From the NCBI GenBank assembly GCA_009792885.1, contig WMCF01000032.1:6118589-6182588 (forward strand): DNA of 64,000 bases. Direction: 5' to 3'. This DNA comes from Eremophila alpestris peregrina. Taxonomy: Eukaryota; Chordata; Aves; Passeriformes; Alaudidae. This document shows positions 38,621-49,932 of the stretch, one piece after another. The translations under genes were made by a program, and so were the position numbers. Within the stretch, counting starts at the first letter, position 1. Every line of letters begins with the position of its first letter. The notes below the pieces were generated by a model. That model was not told the origin of the DNA, made no database searches, and saw nothing but the letters and a program-made list of their open reading frames with translations.

Positions 38621-39754
38621 AGCAGCAGAAGGCTGAAGTCTCCAAGCAGGTGCCTGCCCTTAACTGCATTGACGCCCTTCCCCGTGCAGGGGATGGGGGA
38701 TCGATGAGGAAATAGCCAGGAGGAATGGGCTGCATTAATCAGGCACAGTGCAGGCAGCAGGGGAGATGATGAGGGAAGACAGGTGGCAATCGAAGGATGT
38801 GCTGAGCACAGCCCATCAATTGGCTGCCCAAGAGCCTCTATTGAGCATGGGGGATGTGAGCTGTGGGGGGGACCAGCTCTGATTGTGCTGATGGGCAGCT
38901 CCAGAGAGAGCTGGCCCTCCCTGGTACTGCCTTGGGGTTTTAGTTTTGGTCTTTGTCGGAGTCAGGGAAACACCTTTGGGTGCCCTGGGTGACTCTGAGG
39001 GTCTTGGTACAAAGCCAAAAATAGCAGTGCCTTTGATCCGAGTCCCTGGAAAAAGCTGCCTTCATTAAAAGAAGAAATGCAAGCCACCAGAGTGTAATTA
39101 GAATAATAGTTAATATATCACAGGGTGAAAAGTAGAATTTTTAGATTTTTAATATAAAGAGGACAAAGATGGAGGAATTTGGGTGTGTCTGTGCTCTTTT
39201 CCTGCTTCTTTTTGTCCTCCATCTTGTGCTGTGGTGATGGTCTTTTTGGATTGGGCTGTAGTGGATTTTCACTGTCTAGTATAGGTTGCAATTATTTGTG
39301 ATTAAAAGAAAACATATTTCGCATAGTTATTAGTATAAAAGGTGACATGGCCGTGTAGGAGGGACAGATTTGGCTTTTTTGACCTCCTGCACACACTGTG
39401 CTGGGCAGAAAGAACCTGTATAAATAAGAAAAGAATAAACAACCTCCAAAGACAGAGACACAAACTACAGCTCTCCTTGAAGCAGAGGCTGGGAGGAAGA
39501 ACTTTTTTCCTTACTCTCAGGACTCAAAACCACATTTAAATCTGAGAGATCTTGGCAACTTTGTCTTGTCAATTTGTTTTGCTGGCCCACCTAAACTCCC
39601 ATTGAAAGTTTTCTTCTTTCCTTCCTGAAGGGGTTTGCAGAAATAAACACATCAGTGGCATTGCCGTGCTTTGCTTTAAATAAAGAGCCATATTAAGAAC
39701 AGGTTTTGAAGGTGACAGATAAATCAGCCTTGCCAGGTGTCTCTGCATGGTTAC

Positions 39755-39889
39755 CACACCCCTGGAAGTGTTCAAGCCAGGCTGGATGGGGTTCTGACAG
39801 TGGGAAGTGTCCCTGCTGATGGCAGGAAGGTTGGAATGACTTCATCTTTATGGTCCCTTCCAACCCAAACCATCCCATGATTCTGTGGT
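39755..39889 (+). mobile_element. CR1 LINE fragment, 3' end
   Basis: About 135 bp in CR1 sense: 'cccctggaagtgttcaagccaggctggatggggttctgaca', 'gtgggaagtgtccctgctgatggcagg', 'tggtcccttccaacccaaaccatcccatgattctgtgg' (quoted in pieces). Relative to the copy at 28873 it carries a small internal loss around the 'gagcaacctggga' part. It is 5'-truncated and non-coding. Confidence 0.94.
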
Positions 39890-40982
39890 ATTCCAGACCA
39901 TATGATGTCATGCTCTGCTGGGGTTAAAGCAAGACAGTGATGAATTGAGGTACCACAGTGCTGAGGGCAGAAACCTCTCCCTACACCTGTTGAATCCAGG
40001 CTGGACTGATGCAGGATTTGTGGTGCCAACTGGCTGATATTGAATTGCATTGAACAGAGCATTTCTTCTATGAGTGATGCAGAGACAAAAATTACTTGGT
40101 TGCCACATCTTTAAAATTGTTTCCTTGTCACAGCTTCACCACAAAATAAGGGATCTGATTTGTCAGTGAATATAGTGATTTTGCAACCTGAAATTGCTGT
40201 GTAAAGACTATTTACTTGTCCACCTAACTGGTTTCTCTATAAGTATTCACGACAAAAAGATTGCACTGAATGTTGTATTGTTTTATTAAACACTTAAAAA
40301 TATTGATGCAGAAGAATTGATCTAACAGGACTATAAATGCAGTTGTTCTGGCAGTTCTTCCATGGTGAGAGCTTTATTCCCCTTGCCTTGTATTGGTTTA
40401 TGGGTTCTTTGACCTAATTTGGAGGATTAAAATTAGAGGAGGATAGGTCTCTGTGGCCTGCATGTAAATCCTAATTATGTCAACAGTCCAGTGGAAGATT
40501 GAAATAGTGCTCTGGATTTCTAGGTGAAACAGGGAAAACAAGCATCCATCTTCATTGTAAGTCTGATTTGGGCATATCCTTTCCATAGGGAAAAAAAATT
40601 ACAGCTTGGAAACGGGGTCTGAGGAAGCTTTGCCTCTGCTCAGCTGCTCAGACACAGCAGCTCTACAAATTCCTGGGTTTGCAAAGAGAGGACCTGCAGG
40701 AGGAGTGGCAGATATTCCTGGTGTGACAGTCGAGCTTGGAAAGATCCCAGCTTCTTTAGGTCTCATTATGTGCCACCAGATGGCTGGAGACCAGCTCTGC
40801 TCTGCTCTGTGGGCCTGCCTGTGCTGATGTGCATGCCCAAAATGGATGTGTATGAGAATGTAAAACAATATCATTGGGGTGAAACTTACTCCACAGTGGA
40901 TGTTTTTGGGGTAGCTTCAGCTAGCACTACTGTTTTGCCTCATGTTCTTAGATAGATATTTTTGCTTTTATGTTTTTGGGAG

Positions 40983-40998
40983 TTTTTTTTTTTTTTTT
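40983..40998 (+). repeat. T16 mononucleotide tract
   Basis: Sixteen T followed by AATATTTTGAG. It is a simple repeat with no exon after it. Confidence 0.9.
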
Positions 40999-42302
40999 AA
41001 TATTTTGAGTACTGTTTTCCCCATGAGGAAAGCAGGTACTTGAAAGCCAAGATCCGGGCTGCAAGGTGAAGCTCTCGGGGGGTAGGAAATCCCAAATTCT
41101 AGTCACTTGACACCTCCTTAGTCTGGTTTCCTACAGCATGCAGTTATTCTAGTTTCACTTGGCAGAGATGGCAGATGATGTTGACTTAATGAGCAGCTAT
41201 TAATGCTTTTCTACAGAGGAATTTAATAATTTATTGGTTACTTCTTATGCTAGTTCTGTTATACCAGATGTAAACTGAGGAGAAAGTTTTTGGAGATGCC
41301 AATATGGAATATCTAGAACGTGTTCTTTCAAAGCACTGACCCAAGGCTTCCTATGGCCTGAGCAGGTGCCACTTATTCCAGCAGCAGCATCAGTGCCCAG
41401 CACTGGAGCTCAGCACCAAGGGCTGCTTTGGAAAGGTCATGGCATCACCAGGAGCTCTGGCAGAGGCAAGAATTGGAACCAGATTTTTTTTTGGGAGACT
41501 TTCACTTGCCTTAATGTGAGACCATTCTCTTCAAGCAATTTCTGTGCTTCATTAATCTTCCAAATTCTGCAGCAAATGAGGCAGAGATCCTGCAGAAAAC
41601 AGATGCAGTTAGGAGTGAATCCTGATTTGTTGTTAGAGCATGGTAGAAAAGATCCTACTCTACCATGACGTGTTGTTTGTGCCCAAAGACGTGGTGGCAC
41701 TTGGAAAATCCATGGTTACAGGTCAGGCTATTTGGTCATGGAAATTTAAGGTGTTTGCAGACATAAAAGGCATCTATATTGAGGATTTAAGGATTAGCAG
41801 TGTTACAACACTGTGCTTAATATGGCTTGGGTGCTGGTAGACTGCTTTGACATGAGCTGAGTCAAAAGCAGGTGGGAGGCAGATATGAGATGGAGTTAAA
41901 TTGGTGCATGTGAGGAAGAAAAGCCAAGAGCAGCAGTCTGGCAGAGTGCTTGTCACAGATAGCTGAGTGACTGTGCAGTCATTCCTTTGCTTTTATCTCT
42001 GCCAGTGTCCTGTGGGTAAATGCTGGGGGGTAGCACTTAATTGTTTGGGTTTGTTTGTTGTCAACAAGTAACACTAGGAATTCTCTTCTGAGTCCCTAGT
42101 GAAAACTGAGACGAGTTTTCATCACATAACCTCGAGGGGTTTTCACTGACAAAAGCCTGGTGCTGAAATGCTGAGCCATAGCTTTGGATTTTAGTCAGAG
42201 TTATGGTGAGGGTCCATCACTGAATTGTTCTGGAAAAAAAAAACAACTTCAGACAATTGTGTTCCTGTAAATTTGTTCAGGTAGTTCTTAGGTTCAGATA
42301 TT

Positions 42303-42316
42303 AAAAAAAAAAAAAA
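42303..42316 (+). repeat. A14 mononucleotide tract
   Basis: Fourteen A followed by GTGACTGAGC, about 20 bp before a small 12-bp tandem duplication. No retrogene body was recognised. Confidence 0.9.
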
Positions 42317-42336
42317 GTGACTGAGCAGTAACATAC

Positions 42337-42360
42337 AATCCTCATTTCAATCCTCATTTC
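42337..42360 (+). repeat. 12-bp perfect tandem duplication
   Basis: AATCCTCATTTC occurs twice in direct succession without mismatch. It is probably a replication-slippage duplication. Confidence 0.92.
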
Positions 42361-45300
42361 ACTGTGGAGTACTGTAATGCACATTGGAAATGAGGTCTCA
42401 TTGGAAAAGGTAATTTGAAACAGATCCGCAGAACCTTCACAAAGCTGTAATGAGTCACCAGTCTGCAAGGACTCACTTGCTATATTGCAGTGGAGGGTTT
42501 AATGTTTTGTTTTTCTCATCTAAACACTTTGACCCTTCTTATTTTATTAAGATAAGCCATTATCTAGCTGTCAAGAGCCTAGAATTTCAGCAGATTTGTT
42601 TGCTGACAAGTTGGTTCAGCACGACCATTCTCCTACTCATTTCTTTCACCACTTCAAGCAAATTTTCCTTGTTTTTGCACTCCTCTTTATCAGTTCTTTA
42701 TTCTTTAGAGCTCCTCAGCTCTCATGCTATTCCCAGATGACTTTCCCACTCTCTTGATAAGTGGTGGTTGGAATGTATAACAGAAATTGGAAATATTCTT
42801 AGTCACTCATGGTGTTCATGTTGCCTCTGTGTTGTGGCTGTGTTGGAGAGTTGTCCCAGTGACTTGACAGCTTACTGGGAGAGAGAAGAGTTATTATGTG
42901 CACTTTATAAAGCAAATAATACTGGATTGGGTTGAGAAAACTGTGCTGTGCCTTCACTTGTGACTGTGCAACAAATTGATATCCTTGGGATGTGTATTTG
43001 GGGCTGAGTGGTGGGGAAGGACAGAGGTAGGGACTTGATCCCTACAGTGGGGGAGCAGCAGAAAATACCAGTACAAAAAAGAGTGAGAAGTCTTGACTTT
43101 TTTCATCATATTCAGGTGCAGCCATGAGTTCCTCCAGCCCAAAAGTCTGATTATAGATTGGTAACTGGTGGGGCCAACTGTATTATTTATTCTGGTTCAG
43201 ACTGAAATGAAATCATTGAGGACAATTTTCTGTGTCACACTTCAAGGTCAGATGAGAGTATTTATTATTCCTTCTCTGTTTATCTGTGAATGCAAATTGA
43301 ATTTAGTGATTCAAATTGATGAAATGTTAGAAATATAAAACTCATCAGAGCCGACACGAAGAGAAATTACTGGGTAGAGCTGGCCAGTGACTTCACCAGC
43401 CCATGTACAGGCCTCTGTTTTGATTAGTAATTATTTCAGTCTTTGGGTTTTCTCATTCACAGTTCTGTTTCAGTTATTGTCATTTTTGTTTTCAAAGAAA
43501 AAAGTGTAATAACACTTTGAAGCATTTAGAATTTGAATTAGATGATGTAAATTAAACCAGCTGCAGAGAGGGTGCTTGGATCCTGGCTGGAGAAAAGGTT
43601 TCCTTTCAAAATTCATCCTTGGGGTTGTCCTTTGGGGCTTGTTTGTTTGTTTTCCTCTCTCCTATGACAGTTCCCTTCCTCTAGTATTTTACTCCCTTGT
43701 GCTGGATGCTGAAATCTGGGTGAGGGGTGACAGGGAAGGGAGCAGATATTTGGCATCTTCTGGTGCTGAAGCTCCACATGTTCTTTTACTGACAGCATCA
43801 GCCACAGGCTGACCTTCCTCACTAGCCAGGGCTGTTAGGAGAGCCAAAATTAGGAGCTGCAAAGGGGACCAAATGAGCACAGCTCCTGATGAAATAATGG
43901 CAATGGAGATTCTCCCTTCCAGCTCCCTGTAACGTGTTTGGAACAGCTCAGTGAACACCTTGGCCTGCTGTGGTGGCTCACTCTGTGGTCAGAGGGCATT
44001 TGTGGGCATTCTGTTCTCTGCAGTGTAGGAAAGACACCTCAAACTTGTTCTTATCTTAGAATGGGAGTGGAAAATCCTTTCCAGTGAATGCCCTTTTGAA
44101 ACAGTCCATCCTCCATACTTGCCAAATGCCACATGCAAGTGATGATGCAGGCAGAGATGACACATGCTGTACTGGCTGTATGCTGTGTTAATCATCATAG
44201 GGGGCTCTTGGTTTTAACTCCTGCTTTTTAATTGCTTGCATTTTATTAAGAGCATTTAGTATTTGCTTCTCTCCAAGCACTGCAAAGGGAATCTGTTTGC
44301 TCAGGGTGCAACTGATGTCTGACTTGTTGTTGATTCAGAGCAAGAGCCATGAGTATCTTGCACATACCAAAGGCCCTTAAAGATTTGCCTGCATAAGTTA
44401 ATATTAATCACTTTGTTTATTCAGCTATCAGAATAATTTCTCCTGCAGCCAGTTGCACTGAAGGCAGCAGCATTTTCAAGAGTTGTAAGTGCACAGCCAG
44501 CAGTGTGGGCTCAGTGGCTTTTAAATACCAGTAGAAGTTTTATTTGCCAGATAAATGCCTTTAGGAGAAGCTTTGGCCTTATGAACACTTCAGGTTTAGA
44601 AGCTTAGAAAAAGGACATTCATGCCTGTAGTTATCTCCCCCTTGAAATATTTTTCGTTCCAGAATTCAGTGATGGATGTTGAAACTTGATGTTCCCACAT
44701 AAAACCAAAACAAACCACAAGACGTTCCTCATTTGCTGAGCCACTGCTTTCATCCTCACCTTGGTGGTGATGTGGAAGGCATGTTTAGAACTGTGGCAGT
44801 GATTCTCACCTCGAGTGGCTGATGAAGTGTCTGTTCAGGAGGAGCCTGTGCATTTTGGCCACGTTCCTGGGCTGGGCTCCTTTGGGTGGCTGCTGTCGGT
44901 GCATCCCCCGTGTGCTGCAGCGTGTTGACCCCGTAATGGAAGGAAGCACAGGGTGCCTGATGTGAATTTATTTCAGTGAATCTTAACTCCTGCCAGTCAA
45001 TTATGGCCATTGTGCTGGGGCTGGGGCAGAAAGTGTTTGTTATTTCTTTTCTCTGACTGCTCACTTTGGTGGAACTGTGTTTTTGAGCCTGATAGTTACG
45101 CTGCTGGTTAGGGAGTAAAATTAAATACTGCCTCACAGATAAAGCATTGCCAGTGCCAATAAAGCTCCAAATGTCTGTCTGCTTCTTACCCATTTCGTCT
45201 GGCTACACTAGCAAAATAATTCTCTTTATGTTCTTCCCTCATTAAAGATTCAGTATGATTTGAATCTTCCTTGTGATGTATGATCTGTTGACTTTTGAAT

Positions 45301-48300
45301 GATCTGTGATTTATGGAAGCCTGATGCTGGTGAGTGATGTAAAAGATCTAGAAAATACCAGGTGTGAACCAGGAGAAAGTTTGCAGGTATTTGCTGAAGA
45401 CTTGGGAGAAATAAATAACAAGAAGAAAGCCTGTTTTCCCATCAACTCTCTGTAGACTGTTCCGTGTAGTATTTTGTGTGGCAGTATTTCACATGGCTCT
45501 CTGTGAGGCACACTTAAAGCTTTAAATAAAATATAGCCCCTGTGATAACTTCTACTAAAGATGTTCATATTTTGTGTCATTTCTCTTCCTGAATGTAGTG
45601 AGCAAAGAGATAACACAGACCTGTTGGCCCCTCCAGCTCCCACAGTGGCAGGGCAGGATTTGAGGGCAGGGGAAGGTGCAACTGCTTCCCTATAGCCACA
45701 ATTCTGTCTGTGAAGAAGGAAGGAAGCAGAAAGAGATGCCAGTCTTATTGTAGTAAAAGTCAGCATCCAAACCACTGAATTTTGAGCTGAAATACTTGTA
45801 GCACTTAAGTCTTCTCCTCCTTCCTGATGGTGATTTTTCTAGTTTACCTGCCTTAAAAGCTAAACTAGTTTAGGCAGCTCCATCTGTGGCTGTGTTCTCA
45901 GAGCTCCAGTGAGTCTTTTCAGCAGCATTTTGTAATGGGTTAGGTTTTTCCCCAATGGATATTTTTTCTGTTTTGCTGAGCCTCACCTTTTCTTTCCTGT
46001 GTCCTGTCCCTATTTAAGTCAGACAGTTTTCATCCTCTCCCTTCTGTTTCTCCTTTTTAATTCCTGTCCTGGATGGTGCCAATGCAGGTTTGGCAGAGGC
46101 TGAAGGGGGAAGTTGTGTCAGAAATTGGAGGTTGGAAGAATCCTTGAGGGAGAGCACAGGCAGGGATATCCTGCTGCTATCCACTGGAAAATAAAAGACA
46201 TGCTGGACTTACCCTGTTTTTGCTTATGCCTTTGTGTTTGCTCAGAAAACCTGTGGGGGAGGAAGCAGAATGAAAAACAACGTTTTTGTTCAGCCCTCTC
46301 TTTATCAGTTCCAGCGTGGTTTGAGCGTGGATTCATTGAGATGCCTGAGAGTTGTCAAGTTCTAGGAACGGGTGTTCCTTCATCCAAACCTCCTGCTACA
46401 AAACAATTTCCCCTGCTCCTTTTTGCCTCATTAGCTTCTGCATTAACCCTTTTTTCTGGACTCTTACACCAGGGTGTTGATGGCTGTGGCGTGTTTCTCT
46501 TTGCAGCTCCGCGTGTGTCGCCGTGTTTTTCCCTCTGTGTTCCCTCACTGTTCCTCCCATCACACTCTGCTTTTCTCTTTGATGTGCTCTCCCTCCTGAC
46601 AGCTGGCCCTGGCAGCTACACGTGTCTCATCTCCTCCCCAGCTACAACATGACCCAGACACTGTTGCTCTTCTAATTGCTGCTGTGGTCCCCTTGTTTTC
46701 TCCTCCAGGTTCACACACAGGCTGATTCTCTCATCCTGTTTGCTTCCCCTAATTTATTTGTTAGTAACTCTGAGGTGGTAACTTGGCTACTGAGAGGATG
46801 GAGGGATTAAAATAATGTTTTATGGGTCATGGAGGGGAGGGGGGAAGCTGTTGGCTGCTTTTGTCATTTTTTGAAGGAGATTATTAAAATGTATCTTATG
46901 GCTTCAGTATTCACTGTGTGCCCTCATTGTTCTCAAGTCTTTCAGAGAATATTCTGGAAAATGAAGTTTTATCATTAAGATTGCATTAAAGTGGATTACA
47001 GAAGGGAAGAGCAAAATATGAAGAGTCTCAAACAGCTCAGAGCAGAAAGATGTGGGCATCTCATTCACTGGGATGTGGAGCAAGGAACATTAATAGGCTG
47101 ATAAACAGAAATGACTTTTTCTCTTTAAGGCTTAAAGGGTTTACTTTGAACTTGCAAAGATTTTTTTAAATGCCACTTCCCCAAGCTTATGTTGAATGGA
47201 GAGCTTCGTGCCTCTTTTATTTTATTTTTTAATGCTCATATTGAGTGAGCAATTACTTCTGAAAAGCCATAGGTGTCATCAGGGTGGAAGAAGAGTGCAC
47301 AAGTCTGGCTTTAAAAGCTTTTGCTTCTGAGCACCTATTTGCAAATCCTGTTTTGTGTCAGTAAGAAATAGAACTTTCAGATTTTTCCTTATAGAAGCAG
47401 CTCATGTTGTATTTGGTGCAGTTTCTGGAAGAATTATCAATCTGCCCAAAGAGAGGAAGAAAGGATCTCCATAATATACTTTGGCATGGTGTGGAGACTT
47501 GTGAGGAAGTTGAATTTCATGCCTCCCATAGCAAGGAAACCCATGGTAGCAGTCAGTTCAGGGAGTCTGAGCATTGTCCTTGCTTTCAGACACATCTCTG
47601 GCATTTGAATTTTAGGTACATTAACATCACATTTGTACTGAGGCTGAAATACAAACAGATGAAGATGTTATTTCCATGCATTGGCTGAGGAAATTGCCCA
47701 TTTGTCTCTCTTTGCTCAACTTCTCTCATGTTTTGGAACAGTTGTTTTCCAGCCTAGCTTGAAAGTTTTGTGTGTGGCTGAACGTGTGTGCTCTCCATGA
47801 GACATGAATCTCAAATCTTGTTCATTATTTTGGGAAGGCAACCTAGCACATATCTCATTTTTCTTGGTGAATGTCAAATCAATCATCATTTGTTGGTCCA
47901 CTCAACATTTATAGAAATAAGTCACAATATTGGGAGATTAAAAAAAAGAGATTGCTCCATTGCCTCATCAAAATGTTTTGCAATAATCAAATGTGAGATT
48001 TTCGCTGTTTCAGGATAATTAATGTTATGCTTGCATTTTTTTTCTTTTGTTCTGACTCTAATCAGGACAAAGGTTCTTTGATAAAGAAAAAGGGATTTGC
48101 AGCAAGGTTTCTGTAGTGTGATTTTAATTATTATAACACATATATCACAGCTAATGAGGGTTTTGTACTTATATTTACCCTGTGCATAAAAAGGAATATT
48201 GTTAAACAAACTGTAATAAATTTTGAGGCAGAAATTGATGTTAGCAGGAATTATCCATCCTTTCTGCCCTGCTTTGGGGACTGACAGGCTGACCCACAGG

Positions 48301-49754
48301 AATGTTCCATCACCAGAGATGTTACTCCTGGCACAGGTGCCCTTCTTAACTGATTAATTAAAACAGGTCCAAGGAAGTATTGGTGCCCTGGTAATGCAAT
48401 TATTCAGTTTCAAATGAAGATGTGAAGCCCTCTTGATGAACCTTCCCACCTGAATACAGCAAGGAAGAGACTATTTCACAGTTCCCAATTATTAAATTGG
48501 TCTGTGAATGGTTCCAAATTGAACTGGGGCTTTGAACAGATTTCTAATTCATCCAATACTTTAAAACAAATACTTTTTTTTTTCAAAGAGAAGGATTTTG
48601 AGGTAGGGAGACAATTTGCTTTGGAATTCCTGTGAATTCCTACATATATTTCCCAAGAAATGCAATTTGGTGACCTGGCAGCACAGGTTGTACTTGATTT
48701 ATGCTAGAAGTGTTCTGTAAGTGTTCCCTTTTGGATCTACCTAAACAGTACCTTAACAATAGTGCTATTTTATTTAAAAGCATTTTTATTTATTTTCTTT
48801 CAAACATAATGATGAATAAGACCCCTCAGAAGCAGTCATAAATTTTCCAGTGTTGTTTCTAGCATTAGAGAAACAAAAGTTCTTCTGTTCCTGACTAAGC
48901 TTGGAGATGTTGAGTTTGATCTTTCTCACTTGCTGCTGGAGGGTTTTTGACTTGTGTGCAATACTTTTATTTCATGTCCTGCTCACTCATTAAATACTTG
49001 GTGCAGTCTTGGATAAACTCATCATATTTAAATCGTGACCTGACTCCTGATCACAGGAGTGATTCCACTTTGATTTTGTTATTGATCAAGTGCTTTGCCA
49101 GCAGCTGATGTGTGATGAGCTCGATGTGAGCCTTGGAGCAGCTGCTCCAGCAGCAGACTGTGGGGCTGAAGGGCACACCTGGAGAGCTTCTGCAGGATAA
49201 TTGTGCATCACCACAGTGTGCTGCACTGAGAACTGAGAAGAAGGGGGCCCAGGCTGTTCTGGTTTAATTGAGAATCATGTCCACATCTCAAAAGAAGTGC
49301 TAATCACCTGCCCTCAGAAGACATTTCTCTTCCAACATAGGCTGCTGGCAAGAGCAGTGTGCAGGTAGTGGCTGTAATTACTTGCTGAGCACTACCTGTC
49401 AGTCAAAGCAGATAACATTAAACCTACTTTTTCTTCTGCTTTGTTAGAAAGAAATTATAAGATCCAGCAGAACCCAAGACTGTGTGTTTGTTGAAAACAA
49501 GGCACATTCTCAAAGGCAGATTGATTTTGAAACAGATGTGCATTACTTAAATGCTTTGCACATGTGAGGTTCCAGTAACTGTCTTGTGCTGCACAAGAGG
49601 GCTGCTCCTGGGGTGGTTCTTCTCTCACATCTTTTTCTGGCAGCAGCTGATAATGAGGCTGCATCTACCTAGTTTCCAGTAAGAGGAGAGTGACACAGCC
49701 ATGGTCCTGCTCCTCTGAGGCTCTCTCTGATGATGGAGAGGCAGCACTCAGGAG

Positions 49755-49781
49755 TTCACAGGTCTCTCTTGTCTTCCTCAG
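49755..49781 (+). promoter_or_regulatory. MAD1L1: 3' splice site (acceptor) of the MAD1L1 exon
   Basis: A pyrimidine tract (TCTCTCTTGTCTTCCTCAG) runs into the AG at 49780-49781. No competing AG lies between the tract and the exon. A TTCAC matching the loose vertebrate branch-point consensus YTNAY has its A at 49758, 24 bases before the exon, which is a usual distance. Another match (CTGAT, A at 49730) lies 52 bases upstream. This site fixes the exon start, because the reading frame continues open upstream as far as 49690 and gives no other boundary. Confidence 0.88.
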
Positions 49782-49926
49782 TGCCCGGATGCTGGAGAAG
49801 GCCCGGCAGCAGCTGCAGGAGGAGATGCTGTGTGTGCAGAGCCAGCTGCTGGAGGAGAAGAAGAAAAGGGAGCACCAGGAAGCGCTGGTCAGGCGGCTGC
49901 AGAAACGCGTGGTGCTCCTCACCAAG
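49782..49926 (+). CDS. MAD1L1: Internal coiled-coil exon of MAD1L1 (spindle assembly checkpoint protein MAD1)
   Basis: MAD1 is a long coiled-coil homodimer. It sits at nuclear pores in interphase and at unattached kinetochores in mitosis, where it recruits MAD2 and promotes formation of the mitotic checkpoint complex. The exon gives 48 full codons: it opens ARMLEKARQQLQEEM and ends HQEALVRRLQKRVVLLTK. From memory, human MAD1 has a nearly identical block at about residues 359-406 of 718 (LEKARQQLQEE; EALARRLQKRVLLLTK), upstream of the MAD2-binding motif. The peptide is rich in Leu, Gln, Glu, Lys and Arg with heptad-like spacing and has no Pro or Gly, as expected for a coiled coil. The first base (49782) is the third base of a codon split by the upstream intron (phase 2). 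The last codon, AAG, is complete (phase 0). The human residue just before this block is Ser, which fits a split AG|T. There are six CpGs in 145 bp, far denser than in the flanks, as is usual for coding sequence. The MAD1L1 assignment rests on recall and has not been aligned. Confidence 0.93.
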
Positions 49927-49932
49927 GTGAGT
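49924..49932 (+). promoter_or_regulatory. MAD1L1: 5' splice site (donor) of the MAD1L1 exon
   Basis: AAG|GTGAGT is very close to the ideal U1 snRNA pairing consensus (MAG|GTRAGT). The cut falls after a complete Lys codon, giving a phase 0 intron. In human MAD1 the next residues, as I recall them, are ERDGMRAIL. I searched by eye for an exon coding that peptide downstream to 64000 and did not find one. Confidence 0.92.

Larger units (their letters stand above)
29162..39754 (+). other. Presumed MAD1L1 intron, mostly unique sequence
   Basis: No exon was recognised in 10.6 kb. It contains (GT)7 at 31934, T15 at 32506, T11 at 34788, a mixed TG/TA stretch at 36566-36625 and A12 at 37129. Two stretches (about 33.95-34.51 kb and 38.2-38.6 kb) are free of recognisable repeats, keep isolated CpGs in AT-rich surroundings, and are discussed as possible conserved elements. 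Confidence 0.5.
39890..49689 (+). other. Presumed MAD1L1 intron immediately upstream of the exon
   Basis: About 9.8 kb of unique DNA with no second exon recognised. It includes T16 at 40983, A14 at 42303, a 12-bp duplication at 42337 and T10 at 48574. A small CpG cluster next to an acceptor-like TTTCTCTTTGCAG lies near 46490-46523. Open frames at 44756-45193 (minus), 45311-45775 (minus) and 46113-46652 (plus) show no domain or splice architecture and are not called as genes. Confidence 0.55.

Noticed and set aside
38896..38919. A frame reading QLQRELAL, like the LQQRELAL that I recall just before this block in human MAD1
   Set aside because: The match stops after eight residues and continues with unrelated codons. 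No donor site follows at the position where the human exon would end (about ten residues later, phase 2), and there is no coiled-coil sequence upstream. Chance similarity.
46113..46652. A 179-codon frame, the longest in the window
   Set aside because: It has a non-ATG start, a Cys/Ser/Phe/Leu-rich translation typical of pyrimidine-rich DNA, no domain, and no promoter or splice structure that supports it as a whole.
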